Part shown: in pieces, positions 1-9,132 of the stretch | Numbering within the stretch: the stretch's first letter is position 1 | Layout of the letters: each line of letters opens with the position of its first letter | Assembly (NCBI GenBank): GCA_963973975.1 | Contig: CAXBCF010000026.1 | Location: forward strand, 1 to 36,941 | Source of the DNA: UBA1494_A sp963973975 | GTDB lineage: Bacteria > Bacteroidota > Bacteroidia > Flavobacteriales_E > Vicingaceae | Direction: 5' to 3' | DNA: 36,941 nucleotides | Notes under the pieces: model-generated | What the model was told of the DNA's origin: nothing | The model's database searches: none | Seen by the model: the letters and a program-made list of their open reading frames with translations, nothing else | Position numbers and translations under genes: made by a program

Positions 1-1700
1 ATTTTATTGGAGATTTCTTCGGCTGAAAAGGGTGCGTAAATATCTTTAACGTAGTTACGAACCTGATTGCTTGGCAATTCAAGTTGTGCCTTACAGCGTT
101 TATAAACATCTTTAATAACTGCCTCTTTACCTGTTTCCTTCAGTAGTTCAATTGCAGCTCTGAATGCAATAAAATCTCCCAACTTTGCCATGTCAATTCC
201 ATAACAATCTGGATATCGAATCTGAGGTGCTGAAGAAACGATGACAATCTTTTTTGGACCCAAACGATCTAGAATTTTAAGAATACTTTGCTTTAAAGTA
301 GTGCCCCTAACGATAGAATCATCAATAACAACAAGGTTGTCTTGCCCCTTACGAATAGTGCCATAAGTTATATCGTATACATGAGCCACCAAATCATCTC
401 TAGCATCATCTTGAGTAATGAAGGTTCTTAGTTTAGCATCTTTTATGGCAATCTTTTCAACCCTTGTTCGGATACTTAAAATGTTATTTATCTGTTCTAA
501 ATCAAGCGTTTTTAATTCTAACAATTTCTTGGCTTTAACTTCATCAAGATAGTTTTCTATTCCTTTTATCATTCCATAAAAAGAAGTTTCAGCAGTATTT
601 GGAATAAAAGAGAAAACGGTATTTTTTAAGTCGTTGTTAATGCTTTTAAGTATGACAGGAACCACAGAATTACCTAGCGCTTTTCTTTCCTCGTAAATAT
701 CCTGATCACTTCCTCTAGAAAAATATATTCGTTCGAAACTACAGGCTTTTTTCTCTAATGGTTCTCTAACTTGTTTGAAATGCACAGAAGCATCTTTCTT
801 AACAATAATTGCTTGACCTGCTTCTAATTCGTGAATTTCTTCAATAGGAACGTTGAAAGCTGTTTGAATAGTAGGTCTTTCAGAAGTTACTACAACAACT
901 TCATCATCTTGGTACCAAAATGCAGGACGAATTCCCGAAGGGTCTCTTAAAATAAAAGCATCTCCATGACCAATCATTCCGGCCATTGTATATCCCCCAT
1001 CCCAGTCTTCAGCAGCATTTCTTAGAATTCGGTGTACTTTCATGTTTTTTGCAATCAAATATGAAATCTCATTCTTAGCATAACCTAAAGACTTGTATTT
1101 TTTATACAGCTTTTGGTTTTCCATGTCCAAGAAATGACCGATCTTTTCTAACACAGTTACTGTATCTGAGTGCTCCTTTGGATGCTGTCCTAAGTCTACT
1201 AGCAATTTAAATAACTCATCGACATTGGTCAGGTTAAAATTCCCTGCAACAACCAAATTTCGTGTCATCCAATTGTTTTGCCTAAGAAATGGGTGACAAC
1301 TTTCAATGCTATTTTTTCCAAAAGTCCCGTACCTCAAATGACCTAAATAAACTTCTCCTGTATAGGGAAGGTTTTTCTTTAAATAAGCAACATCTTTAAG
1401 CAACTCAGGATTCTGATCATGTACTTTTTGAAAATACTGGTTCACTTCACCAAAAATATCTTTGATTGGTTGATTACTATTTGACCTTAAACGACTGATA
1501 TATCGTTGTCCAGGCTCCACATCTAACTTTATGTTTGCTATTCCAGCACCGTCTTGTCCCCTATTGTGTTGTTTTTCCATTAATAAATACAACTTATTGA
1601 TTCCATAAGTTGCTGTTCCATATTTTTCAATATAGTATTCTAATGGTTTTTTTAAACGAATGAAAGCGATGCCGCATTCATGTTTAATAGAGTCGCTCAT
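1..1700 (-). CDS. purF: Amidophosphoribosyltransferase (PurF-type), 3' end outside window
   Basis: First step of de novo purine synthesis: glutamine amide plus PRPP gives 5-phosphoribosylamine. About 566 codons are visible and the C-terminus lies beyond base 1. The N-terminus reads MSDSIKHECGIAFIRL, so the nucleophile is Cys9 after an eight-residue leader that must be removed, unlike E. coli PurF where Cys follows the initiator Met. The N-terminal glutaminase domain is followed near residues 455-467 by the PRPP-binding signature VVIDDSIVRGTT. The protein is longer than the roughly 500-aa E. coli form, as expected for the long variant I associate with Bacteroidota. The start is ATG at 1700 with a -7 box 26 nt upstream. 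It is transcribed toward the left edge, separate from infB. Confidence 0.88.
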   Translation of the reverse strand, partial: MSDSIKHECGIAFIRLKKPLEYYIEKYGTATYGINKLYLLMEKQHNRGQDGAGIANIKLDVEPGQRYISRLRSNSNQPIKDIFGEVNQYFQKVHDQNPELLKDVAYLKKNLPYTGEVYLGHLRYGTFGKNSIESCHPFLRQNNWMTRNLVVAGNFNLTNVDELFKLLVDLGQHPKEHSDTVTVLEKIGHFLDMENQKLYKKYKSLGYAKNEISYLIAKNMKVHRILRNAAEDWDGGYTMAGMIGHGDAFILRDPSGIRPAFWYQDDEVVVVTSERPTIQTAFNVPIEEIHELEAGQAIIVKKDASVHFKQVREPLEKKACSFERIYFSRGSDQDIYEERKALGNSVVPVILKSINNDLKNTVFSFIPNTAETSFYGMIKGIENYLDEVKAKKLLELKTLDLEQINNILSIRTRVEKIAIKDAKLRTFITQDDARDDLVAHVYDITYGTIRKGQDNLVVIDDSIVRGTTLKQSILKILDRLGPKKIVIVSSAPQIRYPDCYGIDMAKLGDFIAFRAAIELLKETGKEAVIKDVYKRCKAQLELPSNQVRNYVKDIYAPFSAEEISNK

Positions 1701-1725
1701 TTAGCTTGATGTAAAAATTGAAATG

Positions 1726-1733
1726 CAAATTTA
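1726..1733 (-). promoter_or_regulatory. Bacteroidota -7 box of the purF-like gene
   Basis: The minus strand reads TAAATTTG, an exact match to TAnnTTTG, 25 nt before the ATG at 1700. No convincing -33 TTG at the usual spacing was seen. Confidence 0.5.
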
Positions 1734-1800
1734 AGGTTTTGATAGTTCTTTTTGGTGTTAAGAAGCAAGCATCTCAAATATTTTGATTTAAAAATTCTTT

Positions 1801-1830
1801 AAAATAAAAAAGGGGCTTTGAGGCCCCTTT
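1801..1830 (-). terminator. Rho-independent terminator of infB
   Basis: An 8-bp stem (AAAGGGGC with GCCCCTTT, 1809-1816 and 1823-1830) has a 6-nt loop. On the minus strand it is followed by TTTTATTTT. It lies just past the infB stop at 1854 and before the purF-like promoter, so it ends the rimP-nusA-infB transcript. Confidence 0.85.
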
Positions 1831-1853
1831 AAATAGTATGTTTTTGATAAAAA

Positions 1854-4658
1854 TTATAATTTTTGTTTCACTTCAACTTCTTCAAAAGCTTCAACAATGT
1901 CTCCCTCTTTAATATCGTTAAAATTGGCAATATTTAATCCACATTCATAGCCTTTAGCAACTTCTTTCACATCATCTTTAAATCGTTTCAATGAACCTAA
2001 TTCACCAGTAAATACAACTATTCCATCTCGTATAACTCGAACTTTGTGATTGCGATTCACTTTACCGTCAAGAACCATACATCCTGCAATTGTTCCAACT
2101 TTTGAAATCTTAAAGGTTTCTCTAATTTCAATAGATGCAGTAACTTTTTCTTCCACAGTTGGTTTCAACATTCCTTCCATCGCAGATTTTAACTCATCAA
2201 TGGCATCATAGATAATTGAGTACAATCGAATATCAATTTCTTCTTGTTCAGCAATCTTACGTGCATTGATCGATGGTCGAACTTGGAAGCCAATAACAAT
2301 AGCATCAGATGCTGCGGCCAACATAATATCAGACTCGGTTATTTGTCCAACAGACTTATGAATAATATTAACTTGTATTTGTTCAGTTGAAAGTTTCAAT
2401 AAAGAGTCAGATAATGCTTCAATTGACCCATCAACATCCCCTTTAACAATAACATTTAATTCTTGGAAATCACCAATAGCGATTCTTCTTCCAATTTCAT
2501 CAAGCGTAATGTGCTTTCTTGTTCTTGTGCCTTGCTCTCTTTGAAGTTGAAGTCTTTTGGTGGCAATATTTCTAGCTTCACGTTCATCACTCATCACATT
2601 GAAGCGATCTCCAGCATTCGGCGCACCACTTAGTCCTAAAACTGAAACTGGTATAGAAGGTCCTGCCTCTAAAATATTGTGCCCTCTTTCGTTGAACATT
2701 GCCTTCACTTTTCCACTGTATGAACCAGCTAAAACAATGTCACCAACTTTCAAAGTTCCCGATTGAACTAAAAGAGTCGTAACATATCCTCGTCCTTTAT
2801 CTAATTCTGATTCAATAACTGCTCCATTAGCTCGCTTATTTGGATTGGCTTTTAATTCAAGGATTTCTGCTTCTAAAAGTACTTTTTCTAACAAATCCGG
2901 TATACCTTGTCCAGTTTTAGCAGAAACTTCTTGACTTTGAAATTTTCCACCCCATTCTTCAACAAGAATATCCATTTGTGATAATTCTTCTTTTAATTTA
3001 TCAGGATTAGCACCTGGTCGATCTACTTTGTTAAAAGCAAAAATAATTGGTACACCTGCTGCTTGTGCGTGGTTAATTGCTTCTTTAGTTTGAGGCATTA
3101 CATTATCGTCAGCAGCAATTACAACAATTACAACGTCAGTAACTTGAGCTCCCCTAGCACGCATTGCAGTAAATGCTTCGTGACCAGGAGTATCTAAGAA
3201 TGTTATCTTTTTATCTTCACTAACTTTAACATTATATGCACCAATGTGTTGCGTAATTCCTCCTGCTTCACCTGCAATCACATTTGCTTCACGGATATAA
3301 TCCAAAAGAGAAGTTTTTCCATGGTCAACATGTCCCATTACAGTTACAATTGGGTACCTGTCAATTAAACTTTCAGGTGTATCTTCTTCTTCAACAACAA
3401 CATTATGAGAATCAGGTTTAATAAAATCTAATTCAAATCCGAATTCTTCAGCAACAATAGATAATGTTTCCGCATCCAAACGTTGGTTTATCGAAACAAA
3501 AAGTCCCAATGACATACATGCAGAAATAACTTCATTCACATTGACTCCCATCATAGAAGCTAACTCATTTGCAGTTACAAACTCTGTTACTTTTATAATA
3601 CTTTTTTGTAATTCTGCCTCTTCTGCTTCTTTCTGAGCTTGCTCACTTGCAGCATCTCTTTTTTGCTTTCTATATTTTGATCCTTTCGATTTTGATCCTC
3701 CGCCAGTCAATCTAGCTAAGGTTTCCTTAATTTGATCTTGTATTTCTTTATCAGTTAACTCAGGATCTGCTGCCTTTTTAGGTCCTCTAGAAGAAGTTCT
3801 TTGAGGAGGAGCTTTTTCATCTACAATTCGCTTTCTTTTTCTTCTCGGCTTCTGGGTCTCTTTACTTTGAACTGAGGAGGCGACAGGTTTTTTTTCTCTT
3901 TCTACAGGTAAATCAATTTTACCTAAAACCTTAACACCTTCTAATTTTTCAAAGTCAGTTTTATGCTCTTTGATTTCTTTTTTAGGAACTTCTTTTTCTT
4001 CTTTTTTAGCTCCTTCTTTCTTTGCCTCAGATTCATTTTTTAGTTCTTCCGCCTTCTCTATTTCTTTTTTAGTTTCAGCTTCTTTTTTAGACGCTTCTTC
4101 TTTTTTAGCTAAATCCTTTTTAGCCTCATCTTTTGCTTTATCTTCCTTTTCTTGTTTCGATTTTTTATCCGGTCTTGATTTTAAATTCATTGAATCTAAA
4201 TCAATTTTACCCAAAACTTTTACTTTTCCATCAGAAAATTTTAATTCTGTTTCTTTTACTTCTTCTTCTGGAGTGATATTTTCTTCAGGTTTTTTGTGAG
4301 TTTTTTTAGGACTTACAGTAGAATCTTCAGCGGGAACATTTTTAATAAGAATTACATCTTCGTCGTTATCATTATTAGACTCTGAATCAGCGTCAATTTC
4401 CTCTTCAACAGCAGGAACTTCAGGTTTTTCAAGTGAAACACTTTCGCGCTCATTTGATGGAAGATTCACGTTCTTTGATTCTTCTTTAGCGCTTTTTTCT
4501 TCTTGAAATTCATCACTTAAAACCTTATAAGTGTCATCTTCAATTTTAGTATTAGGATTAGCCTCAATCTTAATTCCTTTAGAATCAAGAAAATCAACTA
4601 TTGTGCTAATACCAACGTTTAATTCTCTGGCTACTTTACTTAATCTTTGTGCAGGCAT
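1854..4658 (-). CDS. infB: Translation initiation factor IF-2
   Basis: GTPase that delivers initiator fMet-tRNA to the 30S subunit and promotes subunit joining. It has 934 residues. Residues 1-50 form an IF2_N helical domain (MPAQRLSKVARELNVG). About residues 115-345 are a low-complexity Lys/Glu-rich arm. A second IF2_N-like domain spans about 352-410. The G domain starts with GHVDHGKT (442-449), followed by DTPGHE, NKVD and SAK motifs. Domains II-IV end in EEVEVKQKL. The arm holds two copies of VKVLGKIDL (146-154 and 242-250), a short motif I know from Bacteroidota IF-2. It lies 37 nt after nusA on the same strand and is the last gene of the operon, followed by a strong terminator. Confidence 0.97.
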   Translation of the reverse strand: MPAQRLSKVARELNVGISTIVDFLDSKGIKIEANPNTKIEDDTYKVLSDEFQEEKSAKEESKNVNLPSNERESVSLEKPEVPAVEEEIDADSESNNDNDEDVILIKNVPAEDSTVSPKKTHKKPEENITPEEEVKETELKFSDGKVKVLGKIDLDSMNLKSRPDKKSKQEKEDKAKDEAKKDLAKKEEASKKEAETKKEIEKAEELKNESEAKKEGAKKEEKEVPKKEIKEHKTDFEKLEGVKVLGKIDLPVEREKKPVASSVQSKETQKPRRKRKRIVDEKAPPQRTSSRGPKKAADPELTDKEIQDQIKETLARLTGGGSKSKGSKYRKQKRDAASEQAQKEAEEAELQKSIIKVTEFVTANELASMMGVNVNEVISACMSLGLFVSINQRLDAETLSIVAEEFGFELDFIKPDSHNVVVEEEDTPESLIDRYPIVTVMGHVDHGKTSLLDYIREANVIAGEAGGITQHIGAYNVKVSEDKKITFLDTPGHEAFTAMRARGAQVTDVVIVVIAADDNVMPQTKEAINHAQAAGVPIIFAFNKVDRPGANPDKLKEELSQMDILVEEWGGKFQSQEVSAKTGQGIPDLLEKVLLEAEILELKANPNKRANGAVIESELDKGRGYVTTLLVQSGTLKVGDIVLAGSYSGKVKAMFNERGHNILEAGPSIPVSVLGLSGAPNAGDRFNVMSDEREARNIATKRLQLQREQGTRTRKHITLDEIGRRIAIGDFQELNVIVKGDVDGSIEALSDSLLKLSTEQIQVNIIHKSVGQITESDIMLAAASDAIVIGFQVRPSINARKIAEQEEIDIRLYSIIYDAIDELKSAMEGMLKPTVEEKVTASIEIRETFKISKVGTIAGCMVLDGKVNRNHKVRVIRDGIVVFTGELGSLKRFKDDVKEVAKGYECGLNIANFNDIKEGDIVEAFEEVEVKQKL

Positions 4659-4695
4659 AAATTTGCTCCCTATCTAAATAATTAATAATGAAGAT

Positions 4696-5937
4696 TTACT
4701 CAAATTCAGCTAAGAAAATCTTCCTAACTTCATCAATAGTTTCCTCTTCTAATTCTGTTCTTTTTAATAATTCATCTTTTGAAAGCTCCAATACATTCTT
4801 GGCTGTATCGCAACCTATAGCTTTCAGTTCATCAATCACCCATGCTTCAATTTCATCAGAAAATTCTTCCAATGCCACATCATCTTCAACTCCTGCTCCT
4901 GCGTCTTCTCTATAAACATCAATTTCATATCCGGTTAGTTTTCCGGCTAATTTAATGTTATGGCCACCTCTTCCAATTGCTAATGAAATCTGATCAGGTG
5001 CTAAGAAAACTTCTGCCTTCATATTTTCATCGTCCAATTTAATGGCCGATACTTTTGCAGGACTTAAAGCTCTGCTAATGTATAGTTGATTATTTGTTGT
5101 GTAATTGATTACATCAATGTTTTCGTTACGCAATTCTCTAACAATTCCGTGAATTCTAGAACCTTTCATACCGACACAAGCTCCAACCGGATCAATTCTG
5201 TCATCGTAAGACTCAACAGTTACTTTTGCTCTCTCACCTGGCTCCCTTACAATCTTTTTAATAGTAATCAATCCATCAAAAATTTCAGGTACTTCCATCT
5301 CAAATAAACGCTCTAAAAATACAGGTGAAGTTCTTGAAAGAGTAATTAAAGGCTTATTATTGCGCATTTCAACTTGTTTAACAACAGCTTTCACATTATC
5401 GCCTTTCTTAAAAAAGTCGCTAGGAATTTGTTCTGATTTTGGTAAAATCAACTCATTGTTTTCATCATCTAAAATCAATAACTCTCTCTTCCAAACTTGG
5501 TAAACTTCTCCAGTAATAATGTCTCCAACACGATCTTCATATTTCTTAAAGATTCCGTCTTTCTCTAATTCTAAAATTTTAGAAATTAAATTTTGACGTA
5601 AAGCTAGTACTGCTCTTCTTCCAAAATCGCCAAGTTTCACTTCTTCAGAAACTTCTTCACCTACTTCAAAATCAGGCTCGATTTTAATCGCTTCAGATAA
5701 AGCAATCTGACTATTTTCGTCTTCAACCGCTCCATCTTCAACAATTTCTCGGTTTCTCCATACCTCTAAATCTCCTTTATCGATGTTTAAAATAATGTCA
5801 AAGTTTTCATCAGAACCATACTTTTTAATAATCATGCTTCTGAAGACATTTTCTAAAATGTTCATCATTGTTGGACGATCAATGTCCTTGAACTCTTTAA
5901 ATTCGGAAAACGATTCCGATAAATTAATCTTATCCAT
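4696..5937 (-). CDS. nusA: Transcription termination/antitermination factor NusA
   Basis: RNA-polymerase-binding elongation factor that modulates pausing, termination and antitermination. At 413 residues it has the N-terminal polymerase-binding domain (about 1-125), an S1 domain (about 130-200, GDIITGEVYQVWKRELLI), and two KH domains (about 230-365, with VGACVGMKGSRI and DQISLAIGRGGHNIKLA). A short acidic C-terminal helical region (about 370-413) resembles one AR-type helix-hairpin-helix repeat rather than the two of E. coli. It begins 5 nt after the rimP stop, so the genes are probably translationally coupled. infB follows after 37 nt. Confidence 0.96.
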   Translation of the reverse strand: MDKINLSESFSEFKEFKDIDRPTMMNILENVFRSMIIKKYGSDENFDIILNIDKGDLEVWRNREIVEDGAVEDENSQIALSEAIKIEPDFEVGEEVSEEVKLGDFGRRAVLALRQNLISKILELEKDGIFKKYEDRVGDIITGEVYQVWKRELLILDDENNELILPKSEQIPSDFFKKGDNVKAVVKQVEMRNNKPLITLSRTSPVFLERLFEMEVPEIFDGLITIKKIVREPGERAKVTVESYDDRIDPVGACVGMKGSRIHGIVRELRNENIDVINYTTNNQLYISRALSPAKVSAIKLDDENMKAEVFLAPDQISLAIGRGGHNIKLAGKLTGYEIDVYREDAGAGVEDDVALEEFSDEIEAWVIDELKAIGCDTAKNVLELSKDELLKRTELEEETIDEVRKIFLAEFE

Positions 5938-5942
5938 TTTAT

Positions 5943-6410
5943 TTATTTGAAAGATATTACCACTTTGGTTTCTTTTACTTGTTCCATTGGAACTTTAATT
6001 GTTTTGCTAATTAGTTGTTTCTTTTTTTGACCTTCAACTTTCTCTTTACTTGTTGTTTCTAACACTAGTTCATCTTTGTCGGCAGCGACTAACTTTCCTT
6101 TGATCTTCTGACCTTCAGAAGTAATGGTTTGAACTTCTCTTCCCATGTATCGTTCATATTGTCTTAAAATTTTGAACGGTTGATCCATGCCTGCTGAACT
6201 TACAGTTAGTTCAAAATCCTCTTCTTCTCGATCAAAACTTCCCTCAATATGCCGACTAATTTGAACACAATCACTGATTTTTACTCCATGTTTTCCATCA
6301 ATCTCCACTCGAATACGGTTGTTAGAGTCAACAGAAATATCAACAACAAAATATTCTGTACCAGTTATTTTCTCCTCTACTAATTTACTAATCAACGATT
6401 TGCTTATCAT
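5943..6410 (-). CDS. rimP: Ribosome maturation factor RimP
   Basis: Small factor needed for 30S subunit assembly. At 155 residues it has the usual length. The N-terminal domain contains the conserved core around GKHGVKISDCVQISRHIEG and the SSAGMDQPF stretch typical of the family. A C-terminal SH3-like domain follows, with EGQKIKGKLV and ELVLETTSKEKV. The ATG at 6410 is the first gene of rimP-nusA-infB. The leader upstream contains a -7 box (6474-6481) and then a GC-rich hairpin (6431-6452), so transcripts starting there must pass through a terminator-like structure before reaching rimP. Confidence 0.93.
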   Translation of the reverse strand: MISKSLISKLVEEKITGTEYFVVDISVDSNNRIRVEIDGKHGVKISDCVQISRHIEGSFDREEEDFELTVSSAGMDQPFKILRQYERYMGREVQTITSEGQKIKGKLVAADKDELVLETTSKEKVEGQKKKQLISKTIKVPMEQVKETKVVISFK

Positions 6411-6430
6411 CCTAAAAATAGTTTAACAAA

Positions 6431-6452
6431 AGAGGGGACTAATGTCCCCTCT
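6431..6452 (-). terminator. GC-rich hairpin between the beta-barrel gene and rimP
   Basis: Perfect 9-bp stem (AGAGGGGAC with GTCCCCTCT) and 4-nt loop. On the minus strand it is followed by TTTGTT. It can end transcription of the gene that stops at 6508, but it also lies downstream of the probable rimP promoter, so it may act as a leader attenuator. Confidence 0.65.
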
Positions 6453-6473
6453 AATTCATTGTCTAACTCTGCG

Positions 6474-6481
6474 CAAAAGTA
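6474..6481 (-). promoter_or_regulatory. -7 box of rimP-nusA-infB
   Basis: The minus strand reads TACTTTTG, an exact TAnnTTTG match 27 nt past the preceding gene's stop and 63 nt before the rimP ATG. The predicted transcript start is near 6467. No clear -33 TTG was found. Confidence 0.5.
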
Positions 6482-6507
6482 GCAAAAAAAATAGAATTTA
6501 TGTAGTA

Positions 6508-7254
6508 CTAATCCAATTTAAAAGCTATGCCTAAAGAAATCGCAAGAATTGAGATATTTTGTTCGAAATTTTGACTTATTACTTTAGTACCATTAACGAG
6601 TACACCGACATTTGAAAACTTTGCTTGAGTATTAAAATAATCAGTTGAAAGTAATATATCTGTTTCTTTAGAAACGTTTATTTTCAATCCAAGACCAAGT
6701 TGAAATGCAAATGAGCCTGAATTATCATTTTGAAATATTATTTGATCTCCATTATTGAATTGATCTCTAATTGTTGTTCTAATTTCAGGGGAGTTAACAT
6801 CAGCATATCCCAAAGAAAAACGTGTCATTAATACTATATCGTTTCCATTTATTGATGAAATCGTCCCAAAGCCCATCATAAAGCTTGTCACCCTCCATGG
6901 TATTGAAGTAGTTGTTATTGTTAAACCTGAAATTCCTTGTTGTTGAAATTGAGTCTTAAAATCATCGTTTATAATTTGTCTATTAATATCATTCGATTGA
7001 CGTTTGATAGAAAAGTTTAAATAAAAGTCATTCCCTAACAACTTAGTTAAATCAGCTTCAAGCATAACACCACTTTTCGCTATACCATCGTCATCAGCTG
7101 CAAAATCACCATTTGGAATCCCTAAACCAATTCTAAAATTAAAATGAGTACTTGGTACCTTTAGTTGAGGATTAACAACTGTAGTCTCGGGACGTGCCTG
7201 AGAAAGCAACAAAAATGGAATGAAAATTAAAAAATAGAATAGAAAGTACCTCAT
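6508..7254 (-). CDS. Secreted outer-membrane beta-barrel-like protein
   Basis: I do not recognise a named family. The 248-residue protein starts with a clear signal peptide (MRYFLFYFLIFIPFLLLSQA, cleavage probably near residue 20). Alternating hydrophobic and polar strands follow, such as FNFRIGLGIPNG, GVMLEADLTKLLGNDFYLNFSI, FAFQLGLGLKIN and the C-terminal ILAISLGIAFKLD. This looks like an 8- to 10-stranded outer-membrane barrel of the porin/OmpW-like type seen widely in Bacteroidota. It lies 36 nt after the MORN-repeat gene on the same strand and probably shares its transcript. A terminator hairpin follows 56 nt downstream. Function unknown; possibly structural or a sensor. Confidence 0.75.
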   Translation of the reverse strand: MRYFLFYFLIFIPFLLLSQARPETTVVNPQLKVPSTHFNFRIGLGIPNGDFAADDDGIAKSGVMLEADLTKLLGNDFYLNFSIKRQSNDINRQIINDDFKTQFQQQGISGLTITTTSIPWRVTSFMMGFGTISSINGNDIVLMTRFSLGYADVNSPEIRTTIRDQFNNGDQIIFQNDNSGSFAFQLGLGLKINVSKETDILLSTDYFNTQAKFSNVGVLVNGTKVISQNFEQNISILAISLGIAFKLD

Positions 7255-7290
7255 TTACTTTTTTTTTTGGGGCAAAAAATATACTATAAA

Positions 7291-9006
7291 TCATGAATCA
7301 ACCTTCACTCCGTTTTTAAATTTAATTTTTTGTTTTATTACTTCCCCTTTCTTTTCATAAAAAATGAAAGTCCCATTTGGAATTCCATTTTTATAATTCT
7401 TCTCGCTCTCAATAGCACCAAATTCATAGTAGCTGGTTACTTTACCATTAATTCTTCCATCAGTATAATTTGTAACCATTGACAAGTTGCCGTTTGAAAA
7501 ATAATACTTCCACTCTCCCTCTTGTTCACCATTTTGGTAATTCCCCTCATCACGAAGTTTTCCATTCTCATAATAGCTTTTACGCATACCATTTAAAATA
7601 CCATCTTTATAAGTTTCAGCTAACTCTTGTTTACCATTTTCATTCCAATGCTCCCATACACCACTTTTCTTTCCTAGCGCGTAGTTTCCTTGATACCTAA
7701 CTTGACCATCTGAATACCACCCTTTCCAACTCCCATCCATCTGTCCGTCGAGATAGTGTCCCTGATCCATTTGACCACCTTCAGGATAAAAACTATCCCA
7801 TAGTCCTTGCTCTAAACCATTTTTATAAGTCCCAGATATAATCATGTTTCCATTCTCATGAAAAATCTCCCAAGTACTGTCCTTTTTGTCTTCTATATAA
7901 AAACCAATTTTCCATTTACTTCCATCTTCATAATAAAACTCCCATTTTCCATTTCTTTTGTCAGCTGTAAAATTGCCTTTAGAGAGCACTTGCTCATTTG
8001 TTTTATAATAATACACCCACTCCCTTTCTTGTTTACCATTCATAAACATGCCTTTCATATCTAATTTACCGTCTTCTCTCCACCAAGTCCACTCACCTTC
8101 TTTTTCACCTTCTTTGTAGGTCCCTTGTTCTGATTTTTTCCCATTACTATACCAAGTAGTGGATTCACCATTTTTATTATCTTTAAGGTATTCAGTTCTT
8201 TCTTTTATAGACCCATTTTCAAAATAAACTTCCCATCTTCCAGTTTTCAATCCTTTATTAAAAAAACCTTTCCAACTCAATGTACCTGAATCAAAAAAAA
8301 CTTCCCACTCTCCATGCGCTTTTCCATTTTGATAAGCTTCTTTACTTATTAAATTACCTTGCTTATTGTACAACAACCATTTGCCGTTTTTAAGGCTATC
8401 GGCAAAAGCTCCTGAAGCTTGTTTTTTTCCATTTCTAAAAAACTTTTCCCAAGCACCGTTTCCATTTATTACTTGCTCTTTTCCTTCACGATTATACAAT
8501 TCGGTAACCTTTTCAACATCACCTTGAAAAAAGGCAACTTGTTCTAATTGATTATTATCGTACCATTTTTCCCATTTTCCCACTTTTCGATCGTTTTCAT
8601 AACTCCCACTTAGTTTTTTATTTCCATTTGCATAATAAAAAGTCCAAATGCCAACCTTGTAGCCATTTTGATATTCACCTTCTAACTCAACTTTCCCATT
8701 TTCAAAATAAGTAACGAACAAGCTATCTCTTTTGGCATTTCTAAACCTGCCCATTTCACTGATTTTTTCATTATCAAAATAATGCTTGTATTCGCCATTT
8801 AGCTCACCAAATTTGTAGGTAACTAACTGTTTTAACTTACCATCATTGTCATAATACTTCCATTCACCATCTTCAACACCACCTTGCAACACCTTTCCCT
8901 CAGCTTTTATTGTACCATCACTCCATTTATATTTTACATTTTGTTGTGCTTGTAGCGTTGCTAAAAGCAAAAATTGACTTAACAACAAGATTCTGAAATG
9001 CTTCAT
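7291..9006 (-). CDS. Secreted MORN-repeat-variant protein
   Basis: 571 residues. After a signal peptide (MKHFRILLLSQFLLLATLQA, then QQNVKYKW) the whole protein is a run of roughly 23 MORN_2-type units of about 23 residues, with the pattern Y-x-N-G-K-x-x-x-E-G-x-Y-x-N-G-x-x-x-G-x-W-x-x-Y. Such repeats form long beta-hairpin ribbons and are common in exported Bacteroidota proteins. Databases often call this family YwqK-like antitoxin (COG2849), but no toxin partner lies nearby, so I do not use that name. Possible roles are surface or periplasmic scaffolding. It is the first gene of a probable two-gene unit with the beta-barrel gene downstream. Confidence 0.88.
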   Translation of the reverse strand: MKHFRILLLSQFLLLATLQAQQNVKYKWSDGTIKAEGKVLQGGVEDGEWKYYDNDGKLKQLVTYKFGELNGEYKHYFDNEKISEMGRFRNAKRDSLFVTYFENGKVELEGEYQNGYKVGIWTFYYANGNKKLSGSYENDRKVGKWEKWYDNNQLEQVAFFQGDVEKVTELYNREGKEQVINGNGAWEKFFRNGKKQASGAFADSLKNGKWLLYNKQGNLISKEAYQNGKAHGEWEVFFDSGTLSWKGFFNKGLKTGRWEVYFENGSIKERTEYLKDNKNGESTTWYSNGKKSEQGTYKEGEKEGEWTWWREDGKLDMKGMFMNGKQEREWVYYYKTNEQVLSKGNFTADKRNGKWEFYYEDGSKWKIGFYIEDKKDSTWEIFHENGNMIISGTYKNGLEQGLWDSFYPEGGQMDQGHYLDGQMDGSWKGWYSDGQVRYQGNYALGKKSGVWEHWNENGKQELAETYKDGILNGMRKSYYENGKLRDEGNYQNGEQEGEWKYYFSNGNLSMVTNYTDGRINGKVTSYYEFGAIESEKNYKNGIPNGTFIFYEKKGEVIKQKIKFKNGVKVDS

Positions 9007-9023
9007 ATTTTTGATATTTAAAG

Positions 9024-9031
9024 CAAAAATA
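9024..9031 (-). promoter_or_regulatory. -7 box of the MORN-repeat gene
   Basis: The minus strand reads TATTTTTG, an exact TAnnTTTG match 17 nt before the ATG at 9006, which would give a short leader. Confidence 0.45.
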
Positions 9032-9132
9032 AAGTTTTTAAGTACGGTGATTTTCCTTATCTAATAGGATTTATAAACACGGAATAGAAAATACTTAAGT
9101 ACCATAGCAAAAAATCAACTATTTTTACAATT

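Noticed and set aside
3970..4299. Antisense ORF in the infB arm, Ser/Phe-rich
   Set aside because: It is a shadow of the Lys/Glu-rich coding of infB, which gives Phe/Ser on the opposite strand.
7291..9006. DNA-level tandem repeats or a CRISPR-like array
   Set aside because: The periodicity is about 69 nt but base identity between units is low; it reflects protein-level MORN repeats in a single ORF.
7291..9006. YwqK-type antitoxin
   Set aside because: Family-level label only; the protein has a signal peptide and about 23 repeats, and no toxin gene is adjacent.
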